In this document: positions 41,619-50,688 of the stretch, in pieces
How positions within the stretch are numbered: position 1 is the stretch's first letter
How the letters are laid out: each line of letters begins with the position of its first letter
Assembly (NCBI GenBank): GCA_016721315.1
Contig: JADKIL010000003.1
Span: 372,001-436,000 of the forward strand
Reading direction: 5' to 3'
Length of the DNA stretch: 64,000 nucleotides
From: Candidatus Villigracilis vicinus
GTDB taxonomy: Bacteria; Chloroflexota; Anaerolineae; Anaerolineales; Villigracilaceae
Position numbers and translations under genes: made by a program
The notes under the pieces: model-generated
Told to the model about the DNA's origin: nothing
Databases searched by the model: none
Seen by the model: only the letters and a program-made list of their open reading frames with translations

Positions 41619-41677
41619 CACCTCCTCCTTTCATAAGGATGGCGAATTCAATTTGTTTGCCCCCGTGCGGTAGTGAA

Positions 41678-41706
41678 AGTATGCCCCAATTCAAATTGGA
41701 TGTCAA
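41678..41706 (-). promoter_or_regulatory. Strong promoter of the small-peptide transcript with operator-like palindrome
   Basis: On the minus strand: TTGACA (41706-41701), 17 bases, CATACT (41683-41678). The spacer contains CCAATT-CA-AATTGG (41686-41699), a 14-bp palindrome placed where a repressor would block polymerase. Confidence 0.65.
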
Positions 41707-41885
41707 TAGCCCGATTTGCGATTCTCACAGAATTGTAATCTACACGAGGTGACGATTTGGACCATCATCGAAGAATTTGATTTCTGATACCTTTTGAGAG
41801 ACTCCGCAAGCCCTGCGGGACTATCCTCTAAAAATCTTCGTGGCGCTTCATGCCCTTCGTGGATAAAATAAATTCAGGAGTACCC

Positions 41886-43481
41886 ATGAAAACCAACCCC
41901 AACAAACTCTGGATCATCGTGCTCGTGCTCGGCTGGCTGTTCGACTTCCTATTTTGGGAGAATGCCCCCGGCGTCAACTTCGCCATTTTTTGGACGGCGT
42001 GCCTCATTGCCGGTTTTTACCTGCTCCTCAGCAATGGACATCGCCCGCATCCTGCGACCTTGTTGCTGCTTCCGCTCTTTGGCTTTTTCGCCGCCATCAC
42101 ATTCATTCGCTCTGAGCCAATGACCACCTTCCTTGCCTATACCTTCACCATGTTCACACTGACAATTTTCACCGTCACCTATCTGGGCGGGCGTTGGATG
42201 CGCTATACCCTTGCAGACTATGTCAGCAAATCCTTTTCACTGGTGGGCAGCCTGCTTATTCGTCCCATCACCTTTGCTGCCGAGGCGCGCAAAACCCAAA
42301 CCGAAGCGGGTGTGCAGCCCTCAAAATATAACTTTATGCCCATCCTGCGTGGACTGGTCATTGCCATTCCCATCGTAATGATCTTCGCCTCCCTGCTCGC
42401 CTCTGCCGATGTAGTCTTCAACCAACGACTGGAAGATCTGGTAGACGCTTTTAAACTCGAGAACCTGCCCGAATATATCTTCCGCTTGATCTACATTCTC
42501 TTCATTGGCTATGGGCTGTCAGGCATCTTCCTGCATGCCGCCAACGCATCACAAGATGAAAAACTGGTCGGAGAGGAAAAACCGCTTGTTCCGGCTTTTC
42601 TCGGCTTCATCGAATCATCCATTGTGCTGGGCAGTGTTGTGGCACTTTTCGCTGCCTTCGTCGTCATCCAGTTCCAATATTTCTTTGGCGGCACTACCAA
42701 CATCAACGTGGAAGGCTACACCTACGCCGACTATGCCCGTAAAGGCTTTGGCGAATTGGTCGCTGTGGCATTCTTCGCCTTGATGATGTTATTGACCCTG
42801 AGCGGCATTACCAAACGCGAAACCGAAACGCAGCGCAAAACCTATTCGGGTCTGGGCATTGCCCTTGTCGGGCTACTACTTGTCATGCTCGTCTCAGCAT
42901 ATCAACGCCTTAATCTCTACGAAGTGGCATACGGCTTCTCGCGCCTGCGCACCTACACCCATGTATTCCTGATCTGGATCGGCTTGCTGCTCATCACCAC
43001 CATTGTGCTCGAGGTTCTGCATAAAGAGCGCATGTTCGCCTTTGCCATGCTCATTGCTTCATTTGGCTTTGCCATCTCGTTACCCATCCTCAATGTGGAT
43101 GCATTCATCGTCAACCAGAACATCCAGCGTGAACTGCTTGGTGGAAATACTGAAGCCCTGGACTCTCAATACTTCATTGAGCTTTCTGATGATGCTGTGC
43201 CCCCGCTCGTAAAGGCGCTTCGATCTTCAACCTTGCCTGATACCGTCCATGAGAAAGTCACCGCCGCTCTGACTTGCATCCGCTACGATCGAGACATCCA
43301 GCGCAATGACCGTGAATACAGCTGGCAGTCCTTCCATTTCGCCCGTGTCAATGCAGACAAGGCGCTCGCATCTGTTCAATCTGAATTGGATACCTTTACC
43401 ATGGACGAGTCAGAATATCCCACCAAAGCCGTCTCACCTGACGGAGAAGAATTCCCCTGTTCCGAGTATTACTATGATTAA
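41886..43481 (+). CDS. DUF4173-like polytopic membrane protein
   Basis: 531 residues with about ten hydrophobic helices in the first 420. The pattern VFNQRLEDLVDAFKLENLPEYIFRLIYILFIGYGLSG and RLNLYEVAYGFSRLRTYTHVFLIWIG (with the YGFTxLR-like loop) is typical of DUF4153/DUF4173. The C-terminus (about 430-531) is soluble and acidic with a Cys in CSEYYYD. Function unknown. AGGAG precedes the ATG at 41886; longer in-frame starts run through an intergenic repeat. Confidence 0.8.
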   Translation: MKTNPNKLWIIVLVLGWLFDFLFWENAPGVNFAIFWTACLIAGFYLLLSNGHRPHPATLLLLPLFGFFAAITFIRSEPMTTFLAYTFTMFTLTIFTVTYLGGRWMRYTLADYVSKSFSLVGSLLIRPITFAAEARKTQTEAGVQPSKYNFMPILRGLVIAIPIVMIFASLLASADVVFNQRLEDLVDAFKLENLPEYIFRLIYILFIGYGLSGIFLHAANASQDEKLVGEEKPLVPAFLGFIESSIVLGSVVALFAAFVVIQFQYFFGGTTNINVEGYTYADYARKGFGELVAVAFFALMMLLTLSGITKRETETQRKTYSGLGIALVGLLLVMLVSAYQRLNLYEVAYGFSRLRTYTHVFLIWIGLLLITTIVLEVLHKERMFAFAMLIASFGFAISLPILNVDAFIVNQNIQRELLGGNTEALDSQYFIELSDDAVPPLVKALRSSTLPDTVHEKVTAALTCIRYDRDIQRNDREYSWQSFHFARVNADKALASVQSELDTFTMDESEYPTKAVSPDGEEFPCSEYYYD

Positions 43482-43552
43482 TTTCAAGTAAGAACACGCC
43501 CGCATTGGATGTCTTTCAATCGTTGAACATCAATCATAAAAAAGGACACCCA

Positions 43553-44167
43553 ATGGAAGACTTCAAATTAACCATCTTCTCTGATTACATATGACCGTGG
43601 TGCTATGTCGGCCAGGGTGTGGTCGAGAGGCTCAAAAAAGAATATAACGTGGAGGTGGAATGGCGCCCGTATTATCTGCGTCCTGATACCCCACCAGAAG
43701 GTATGGAACTGCCTGAATACATTATGAAGGCACGTGCCAACGGTTCGGAAGAACGCCTGCGGATGATGGCTGAAATGCATGGGATGAATTTCAGGTCCAC
43801 AGAGCGCATTTACAACACACGGATCGCTCATGAAGCAACGGAGTATGCGCGTGAACACGGAAAAGCCAACGAGTTCCATCACATCGTCTTCCGCAAAGTG
43901 TACAGCGACGGACAAGACATAAGCAAATGGGATGTCTTACGTGCCGCTGCCGAAGAAGCCGGGCTGGACGCGAACGATATGCAAACCACGGTGGATGGCG
44001 GCAAATACACAAAGGAAGTGGCTGGGCAAGTGCAATGGGCGCAGCAGATCGGCGTAACCGGCGTGCCTACTTACGTTATCAATAACAAATACGCCATTGT
44101 CGGTGCACAACCATACGAAGCATTCAAAAATGCATTGGCACAGATCGAAAAAGAACTAAAAGGGTAG
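43553..44167 (+). CDS. DsbA/FrnE-family thiol oxidoreductase with TGA in place of the first active-site Cys (candidate selenoprotein)
   Basis: A normal start at 43553 (AAAAAGGA upstream) reads MEDFKLTIFSDYI, then TGA (43592-43594), then PWCYVGQGVVERLKKEY in the same frame to a normal end, 204 residues in all. FrnE/DsbA family proteins have CPWC here; replacement of the first Cys by TGA predicts Sec-Pro-Trp-Cys, the classic position for selenocysteine. Immediately downstream a 6-bp upper stem TCGGCC (43608-43613) / GGTCGA (43621-43626) has the loop AGGGTGT, with a G among its first two bases and 19 nt after the TGA, and a lower stem extends it. The C-terminal half has VTGVPTYVINNKYAIVGAQP, the cis-Pro loop. 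Ordinary gene finders would start at the GTG at 43619. A terminator follows. Confidence 0.85.
43595..43633 (+). promoter_or_regulatory. SECIS-like hairpin
   Basis: Upper stem 43608-43613 / 43621-43626 (6 bp, one G-T), loop AGGGTGT. A lower stem of GCT (43602-43604) with GGC (43629-43631), plus flanking pairs, brings it to about 11 bp with one bulge. Loop start is 19 nt after the TGA. Confidence 0.6.
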
Positions 44168-44203
44168 AAAAAGAACGGCGGCTTGCGAGCCGCCGTTCTT
44201 TTT
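44168..44203. terminator. Bidirectional terminator after the DsbA-family gene
   Basis: 16-bp perfect stem AAAAAGAACGGCGGCT / AGCCGCCGTTCTTTTT with a four-base loop (TGCG), A run on the left and T run on the right. It also ends the opposing exonuclease-WYL gene. Confidence 0.85.
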
Positions 44204-45014
44204 ATTTTTCAACTTCCACTTCAACACTCAATATTCGGTCGAGTCGAAAGGTACGCTCGGCTTCACGGGAATGGCAATAGGCTTGCAGGTAGAGATAATC
44301 TGACAAGCCGATCACTTCACGCGGGGAGACCCAACGTTCGGAGATCTCACCATCCTTATCCATGTATTGGATGAACAGGCGTTTGCCGCTGTGTATAGCT
44401 TCGCTCAGTTCTGTAGGTAGATAGATGCCCTCCTGAGGCCAGGCGGGCGAGTTGTAAATCCCGATCAGATCATCCAACGGTTTATTTACCGTCTTTAATG
44501 ATTCCACCAGCGTAAAAAACAAATTTTTCACCATGACCGCATCTGCAAATGCGCGCGACCCCTGAATGTAGGTGGTGATCTGAAACTGCTCCGAAAGCTG
44601 TTCCAGGCTGTAGGAGGGCAGGTCATAATGATCGCGCGCCAGCAGCAGGGTGTCAATGAGGTTGGGAAGCTCAATGGTACGTCCAAGTTTTCGCGATTCG
44701 TTATCAAGGAATTGAATGTCGAATTTGGCATTGTGACAGACAACGATGGCATCGCTTAATGCCTCACCTACCTGGTCAATGACTTCGGCAAAGCGTGGTT
44801 TTCCTTTGAGTGCGGCAGCATCCAAACCGTTGACGTGAACCGCTGACGGCGAAAGTTCCCGCCCAGGGTCGAGAAGCAAGTCGAGGGTCCGTTTGATGCG
44901 CTTCCCTTCGGTCACGATCACGGCGATCTGGCAGATACGGTCTCCAAACCAGGGAGAAAGCCCGGTGGTTTCGATGTCCAAAAAAGCAAAGCGTGTATTG
45001 GATAGTTCAAGCAT
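44202..45014 (-). CDS. DnaQ-like 3'-5' exonuclease domain fused to a WYL domain
   Basis: 270 residues. The N-terminal DEDD exonuclease fold (about 8-170) has FLDIETTGL, SDAIVVCHNAKFDIQFLDNE and GSRAFADAVMV. In the last motif the residue five before the Asp is Ser, where DEDDh enzymes have the catalytic His. The C-terminus (about 205-270) resembles a WYL domain: LFIQYMDKDGEISERWVSPREVIGLSDYLYLQAYCHSREAERTFRLDRI. WYL domains bind ligands or nucleic acid in many regulators and defence proteins. The fusion is unusual. The gene is divergent from the surface protein at 45317 and may be inactive as a nuclease. Confidence 0.8.
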   Translation of the reverse strand: MLELSNTRFAFLDIETTGLSPWFGDRICQIAVIVTEGKRIKRTLDLLLDPGRELSPSAVHVNGLDAAALKGKPRFAEVIDQVGEALSDAIVVCHNAKFDIQFLDNESRKLGRTIELPNLIDTLLLARDHYDLPSYSLEQLSEQFQITTYIQGSRAFADAVMVKNLFFTLVESLKTVNKPLDDLIGIYNSPAWPQEGIYLPTELSEAIHSGKRLFIQYMDKDGEISERWVSPREVIGLSDYLYLQAYCHSREAERTFRLDRILSVEVEVEK

Positions 45015-45316
45015 AGTAACGCCACCTATTCTAGTTTTCCAATCTTACCGTAAATTTTCAGGCAAAAACCAACCTTACGGCACCTTGCAAGGTGCTTTCA
45101 AAATTTCGTGTATCAGTGAGCTTTGCGGGTGGAATTGAAGAGATTTGGAGGGTATTCCTAACTGAGATGTTAAGTTTGCAAAATTGGAACACATATTAGT
45201 ACCTGGGTACTAACTCATAGCCCGCTTATTAAAAATAGGTTTTGTTATCCTGCGAAATGGGTATCGGCAATACGTTGATGTAGATCCGACATCCAGCACT
45301 AAACAAGGAGAACAAC
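45015..45316. other. 302-base divergent intergenic region with two palindromes
   Basis: Contains a 16-bp perfect palindrome GCACCTTGCAAGGTGC (45080-45095) and an operator-like inverted repeat TTAGTACC-TG-GGTACTAA (45196-45213) located about 100 bases before the surface protein start, next to TTGGAA and TACTAA boxes. No ORF is credible here. Confidence 0.5.
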
Positions 45317-48089
45317 ATGAAAAAGATAGTGCATATCTTAATAAGTGCGGCTGCTGTTTTGGCTCTGACTATTTTGAATTACAACAACGCCGCAGCTCAA
45401 CAAACCACAAAAGTTTTATACATCAGCCCGACAGGTAATGATGTGAACACCTGTACATTTTCCGCGCCCTGCAAGACGTTTAACCGCGCGCAAAGTCTGG
45501 CGGTTGCCGGAGACACCATACAAGCATCCGGAACATTCGCGCCCATCAACATTACCAAAAGCATTACTGTACGGGGCGGGACGTATGATGGTGCCGGGCA
45601 AAGCGAGTCAATTTGTGTCAAGATCAATGCTGATAATGTGACAGTGGACGGTGTGACCGCCCTTAACTGCACATCACATGGCATTATCAGTTTCAAAGCA
45701 AACGCCATTATTCAGAATTCAACCGTGAAAAACAGTGTCTTGGAAAACGCATCACGGCAAATGAATGGCGGATGGGCAAGTTGTATCAAGGGCGAAAGAG
45801 GCTCCGTAAACCTTACAGTAAGGAATAATCTTGTAGAAAATTGTTACGGTGAGGGGATCGCCATCACAATGACTTTGGGCGCATTAGTGGAAGGCAACAC
45901 CGTCATCGACGCCTATTCGGTTCTATATTACGTTGATAATTCTCCAATGTTATTGTCAGTGGAAATTATGGCACCTGTACCGGCAACTCGCTCTTCAATC
46001 GTGGAACAAGCCGTCCCATGGGAATCGCGCTGGGAGAAGAGTACTACTCCGGCTGGGGCACACAGCTTCACGACATCAACATTTCAAGCAACACCATTCA
46101 AGGCTGTGAAAAAGGTATCATCGCTTTCGGCAGTATCGGAGTGTTAAGAAATATTACTATTAGCAGAAATACCATCCCTACCGGAATCGTAAAAAGCATT
46201 GTATTGGATGGCGCATCAAATTCGAATGTATTGATTGAGTACAACAATTATTTCAATACACCGTGGATCAACTCAAGCACAGGCGTAACCATGGTGGGGA
46301 ACACCATCATTGGAGCAGCCGCTTCTCCCACCCCAATTGGACCAGCCGCTTCTGCCACCCCAACGAGTATATCCCCCGGGCAAAGCGCCAACGAAGTTCG
46401 TGTATCTTCCGGCAATGATGATGTGGAAGAAAGCGCCGCCGGCTGGATGTATCTGGACAGCACTGACCTGGAATTGATCCACGACAGCGACAATCAGATC
46501 GTTGGCATCCGCTTCAATGGCGTGAACATCCCCAGCGGGGCGACCATTACCAATGCTTACATAAATTTCGCAGTGGATGAAACTGCTTCTGCCGCCACCA
46601 GTCTCTCCATCCAAGGTGAGGTGAGTCCCAACGCGGCTGCCTTCACCAGCGCGGATCGCAACGTCTCTTCCCGTGCAAGAACCGCCAATGTGGTCAGCTG
46701 GGCGCCAGCTTCCTGGCTCACCCTCGGTGCCTATCAGCAAACTCCGAACCTCGCACCCGTCCTGCAAGAGATCGTCAATCAGGCTGGCTGGACTAGCGGG
46801 AACTCCATGGTCTTCATGTTCACTGGCAGCGGCAGCCGCGTGGCGATCGCTTTCGAAACCAACCCTGCCCAGGCGCCTCTGCTTCACTTTGAATTCACAA
46901 TGAATGCCAGTCCCTCCAATACCCCCACGGCGACTTTCACAGCGCTGCCCTCTGCCACACCGACTGCATCCCCCATATTTACATTCACGTCCACGCCGAT
47001 CGCTCCAACAACGACGTACACTGCTGCGGCTCCGTCGGCAACTTTTACAAACACTGTTATTCCTTCAATGACTTACACTGTCGCTGCGCCATCTGCAACA
47101 GCAACAGCCACTCTCACCCAAGTTGCTCCAACAGTGACTACCACTAAGGGCACACCTACCAAAACGCCCACAAAAACAAAGACACCCACAAAAACCAAAA
47201 CGCCCACAAAAACTAAAACACCCACAAAAGCCGCCTCCACGAACACATCTGCGCCGGCAGCCCTCCTACCTCCCCAGGACAGAGCGCCAACGAAGTCCGT
47301 GTATCGTCCGGCAATGATGATGTGGAAGAAAGCGCCGCCGGCTGGATGTATCTGGACAGCACCGACCTGGAATTGATCCACGACAGCGACAATCAGATCG
47401 TTGGCATCCGCTTCAATGGCGTGAACATCCCCAATGGTGCAATAATCACAAACGCTTACATCAAATTTGCAGTGGATGAAACCACCTCTGCAGGCACCAG
47501 CCTCTCCATCCAAGGTGAGTCCAGCCCAAACGCGGCTGCCTTCACCGGCGCGGATCGCAACGTCTCTTCCCGTGCAAGAACCGCCAATGCGGTCAGTTGG
47601 GCGCCAGCTTCCTGGCTCACCCTTGGTGCCTATCAGCAAACTCCGAACCTCGCACCCGTCCTGCAAGAGATCGTCAATCAGGCTGGCTGGGCTAGCGGGA
47701 ACTCCATGGTTTTCATGTTCACTGGCAGCGGCAGCCGCGTGGCGATCGCTTTCGAAACCAACCCTGCCCAGGCGCCTCTGCTTCACTTTGAATTCACAAT
47801 GAATGCCAGCCCGTCCAATACTCCCACTGCAACGTTCACAGCGCTGCCCTCTGCCACACCGACCGCATCTCCCACATTTACGTTCACACCGGTCATGCCG
47901 ACATTCACTTTTACATTCACGCCAATCATCCCGACATTCACATCAACCTTCACACCCATGCCGGTATATACAGACACACCCATACCGACGACCCAGCCAA
48001 GTGAGGTTGTCCCCATAGAACCTTCTGCAACGCCTGAAGCGCCCATTGAAGTGCCCACTGAAGTGCCACCAACAGAGGTCACACCCTAA
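45317..48089 (+). CDS. Secreted beta-helix protein with two tandem 170-residue domains, broken by two frameshifts
   Basis: Signal peptide MKKIVHILISAAAVLALTIL, then a right-handed beta-helix (pectin-lyase-like) region with many Asn/Ile/Val repeats (NITKSITVRGGTYDGAG, NLTVRNNLVENCYGEGI). The frame shifts near 45943-45950 (TCTCCAATG: one extra A restores PNVIVSGNYG) and again near 47250-47275. Two nearly identical domains follow (about 46385-46910 and 47290-47815), each with VRVSSGNDDVEESAAGWMYL, separated by Thr-Pro-rich linkers with TKTP repeats. The end is a Thr-Pro-rich tail. It is a large adhesive or wall-attached surface protein. A terminator follows. Confidence 0.7.
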
Positions 48090-48105
48090 TCAATTCTGTT
48101 CGATC

Positions 48106-48141
48106 AAAAAGAGCTACTCCTACCGAGGAGCAGCTCTTTTA
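48106..48141 (+). terminator. Terminator after the surface protein gene
   Basis: Stem AAAAGAGCTACTCC (48107-48120) / GGAGCAGCTCTTTT (48127-48140) with one mismatch. It lies just before the convergent HD-domain gene. Confidence 0.75.
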
Positions 48142-48163
48142 TTTATATTTTTCAAAAGAAGAG

Positions 48164-48715
48164 TTACAAGCCTATCTTGAAAACTTCCTTGCCTTCTTTC
48201 AACAGCGCGTCATACCGGGCTTCCAGGGCTTTATTCGTCCCACGGAGTCCCTGAACCACCTTCTCGCTCCAGCCCAGATATTCCTGGCGGCGCTTCAAAG
48301 ACCAACTCGCAGGCGGAGAGTAGATCAAGTCATAAATGTTACATATCTTATCCGCCAGTTTGATCAGTTTCGCCTTGGACGTCTTTTGCCCCGCAGTCTC
48401 GATCTGCAATTGTTTGCGGACCTCTTTCGGCAGACTTTTATCATCGGTCACCTCAAGCACCAGTGACTGAGTCTCAGCACCAAATTCCCGGCGGATCTCA
48501 TCAGGTGTGGCATCGGTATCTTCGATGGTGTCATGTAAAATCGCAGCGACCAGCACTGCTTCATCACGCACACTGCCCAACGTCCATAACGTTTCCGCCA
48601 CCTGGATCGGATGGTTGATATATGGCGAAGATCTGGAATCCTTTCTTCGCTGTTCATTGTGTTTCTCCGCTGAAAAACGCAGAGCCTTGAGGATCATCCC
48701 GGTTGCTTCATCCAT
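48164..48715 (-). CDS. HD-domain small alarmone hydrolase-like protein (MESH1/SpoT-HD type)
   Basis: 183 residues. The N-terminal HD hydrolase region of RelA/SpoT is clear: RFSAEKHNEQRRKDSRSSPYINHPIQVAETL, VLVAAILHDTIEDTDATPDEI and KLADKICNIYDL. There is no synthetase, TGS or ACT domain, so it is a stand-alone hydrolase that likely degrades (p)ppGpp or a related nucleotide. No conventional ribosome site is obvious. It is convergent with the surface protein gene. Confidence 0.88.
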   Translation of the reverse strand: MDEATGMILKALRFSAEKHNEQRRKDSRSSPYINHPIQVAETLWTLGSVRDEAVLVAAILHDTIEDTDATPDEIRREFGAETQSLVLEVTDDKSLPKEVRKQLQIETAGQKTSKAKLIKLADKICNIYDLIYSPPASWSLKRRQEYLGWSEKVVQGLRGTNKALEARYDALLKEGKEVFKIGL

Positions 48716-48758
48716 ATTTTGTTTTCCTTAGGTCATACTCTATCAAACTTCCAAATTG

Positions 48759-49610
48759 TCAGACCGATGCATCCCGAAACCTTGCAGTCATCACCGGGCA
48801 GCGGACTCGTTCCATGATCTCCGCTGTTACGTTTGCCGAATACATCTGTCGTAATGAATGAACACTATACGAGGAGCCCATGCATAGCAGTTCATAATTT
48901 CCTTCCTGTGATTCTGCAACGATCTCCTCGATCACATTGCCATGCCTCACTTTTACAGAAGCACTCAACCCTGCCGCCTGCGCATTCTCCAGAGATTTGC
49001 GCAAGCTCCTTCCCACCGGCGTGTCGGTCTCCGTCAGGTGCTGCCAGTTCTTACTGACCGCTTGTGCCGTGGGATAGTTCAAATCGATCGGCGGCACGAT
49101 ATGCAGCAATACGATCTCGGCGCCGCTTTTCACCGCCACCTGCATCGCAATATGTTCTGCATTCACATCGTAGCCAAGCCCGCCCACAGCGATCAATATC
49201 TTTTTGACAGGCACTCTGGTTTCAGGCACATACAACAACGGCTGCTCGATCTCTTCGATAAAATGACGGATCGAACGCCCCGCCATCATTCGCTGCAACT
49301 GAGGACGCCCAAGCGGACCCAGCACCACAATCGACTCATTTTGCTTCGCCTCATATGGCAGAACCTTTTCCGCGCTTCCATTACGGACTTCAAGCCTGTA
49401 CGCTACTTCTCGCGCCTTAAACACGCCGATAGCCCGCTCGAACACATCCTCCAATGGATGCGTTGAATCAATGGCGGCAGGGTCCAGCCTCTCGGTGATC
49501 CCCAACAGCATGATCGGCAAATTCAGGTCGGCAGCCAGCCAGGCTCCCTGCTCAATGGCAGGGAAACTTTCCTTGGTTCCATTCGTAACGATCAAAATAT
49601 CCGACGACAT
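48759..49610 (-). CDS. Universal stress protein, two tandem Usp domains
   Basis: 283 residues. The first Usp domain (about 1-130) is divergent; the second (about 135-280) has VKKILIAVGGLGYDVNAEHIAMQVAVKSGAEIVLLHIV and ELLCMGSSYSVHSLR with a nucleotide-binding-like GSS loop, followed by VRCPVMTARF. Tandem Usp proteins respond to starvation or oxidative stress. The start at 49610 (MSSDIL) is chosen over the upstream in-frame ATGs, as the chromate transporter gene ends at 49622. Confidence 0.85.
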   Translation of the reverse strand: MSSDILIVTNGTKESFPAIEQGAWLAADLNLPIMLLGITERLDPAAIDSTHPLEDVFERAIGVFKAREVAYRLEVRNGSAEKVLPYEAKQNESIVVLGPLGRPQLQRMMAGRSIRHFIEEIEQPLLYVPETRVPVKKILIAVGGLGYDVNAEHIAMQVAVKSGAEIVLLHIVPPIDLNYPTAQAVSKNWQHLTETDTPVGRSLRKSLENAQAAGLSASVKVRHGNVIEEIVAESQEGNYELLCMGSSYSVHSLRQMYSANVTAEIMERVRCPVMTARFRDASV

Positions 49611-49621
49611 AATAATTCCCA

Positions 49622-50158
49622 TCAACGAAAAAGAATAACACCGAGGATTCCCGCCCCGAGCAAGACCAGGGGCGACGGAACCTCAAACCATAACGCAACC
49701 GCACTCAACCCGGCAATGATCAATGTGCGTTTACCAATGGTCTTGGTCTGCCCTACACGGAATAACTCCCACGCCACCACCACGATCAATGCCGCCACAG
49801 CCGGGCTCATCCCCTTTACAAAACCCGTCAGCCAATCTTCATGCTGCACTTGTTGAAGCAGAAAAGCCACCACAAACATCATAACCGTCGGCGGCAGCAC
49901 TGCACCCAACAATGCTGTAAAAACGCCTGGCACGCCAGCGGCGGCATACCCTACGAACATTGCCAGTTTCAATGCTTCACTCCCCGGCAGAAAGTTCGAA
50001 AAGCCCACAGCTTCTACAAAGCGTTCTTCCGTCATCAACGTGCCAACGGCTTCCTTGTACAGCAACCCCACCGAAGCGGGACCTGAAGGCGAAAGCAGGT
50101 TCACTTTCAGGAACATCCAAAACAACTGAGAATACTTTGAAGGATTCGATGTGTTCAT
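49622..50158 (-). CDS. Chromate transporter, single CHR domain (subunit 2)
   Basis: 178 residues, four or five hydrophobic helices, CHR domain signature FLKVNLLSPSGPASVGLLYKEAVG and FSNFLPGSEALKLAMFVGYAAAGVPGVF. A half-size member of the ChrA family, which works as a pair of single-domain subunits. It overlaps the preceding subunit gene by four bases (ATGA) and is clearly homologous to it. Substrate chromate or sulfate-like anions. Confidence 0.88.
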   Translation of the reverse strand: MNTSNPSKYSQLFWMFLKVNLLSPSGPASVGLLYKEAVGTLMTEERFVEAVGFSNFLPGSEALKLAMFVGYAAAGVPGVFTALLGAVLPPTVMMFVVAFLLQQVQHEDWLTGFVKGMSPAVAALIVVVAWELFRVGQTKTIGKRTLIIAGLSAVALWFEVPSPLVLLGAGILGVILFR

Positions 50159-50676
50159 GAGGCAGAAAGAAAGATCACTCCAATGATCCCTGCAATAATA
50201 ATAACGAACCGTTCAGGGATCTTAAACCACATGGCAGCAAAGCTTGAGAGCGCCAGTCCCCAACCAAACCAGCTCATACCGCCGCCTTTTTCAAATATTT
50301 TCCAGGCGGTAAAAACCATCAACACCGCGATCGCGGGGGTCAGTCCTTCCACAAAACTGTTGACCCAAGCCTCGCGCCGCAACCGGTGCAGGATCATCGT
50401 CACACCAAGGATGATGATCGTCGGCGGCAAAATGGAGGCGGTCAGCGCCACAAGCCCGCCAGTGACCCCACCCGCAGCATAACCGATATACATTGCCAGC
50501 TGAAGCGCATCACTTCCCGGTAAAACAGATGAAAAACCCACCGCTTGTACGAACTGAGCCTCCGTCACAAAACGCCCCACCGCTTCATGATACAGCAACC
50601 CCACCGAAGCAGGGCCAGAAGTGCTAAGCAAATTGACTTTTAGGAATGTCCAAAAAAGTTGAGAGAGTATGTCCAC
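50155..50676 (-). CDS. Chromate transporter, single CHR domain (subunit 1)
   Basis: 173 residues, similar to its partner: FLKVNLLSTSGPASVGLLYHEAVGRF, FSSVLPGSDALQLAMYIGYAAGGVTGGL and PPTIIILGVTMILHRL. The pair forms the two-gene equivalent of a full-length ChrA. The first gene of the unit; no regulator is adjacent. Confidence 0.88.
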   Translation of the reverse strand: MDILSQLFWTFLKVNLLSTSGPASVGLLYHEAVGRFVTEAQFVQAVGFSSVLPGSDALQLAMYIGYAAGGVTGGLVALTASILPPTIIILGVTMILHRLRREAWVNSFVEGLTPAIAVLMVFTAWKIFEKGGGMSWFGWGLALSSFAAMWFKIPERFVIIIAGIIGVIFLSAS

Positions 50677-50688
50677 AACCCGAGTTTA

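Noticed and set aside
46900..47275. Thr-Pro and TKTP repeats as a CRISPR-like or regulatory repeat
   Set aside because: They are coding low-complexity linkers in a surface protein and differ by synonymous changes.
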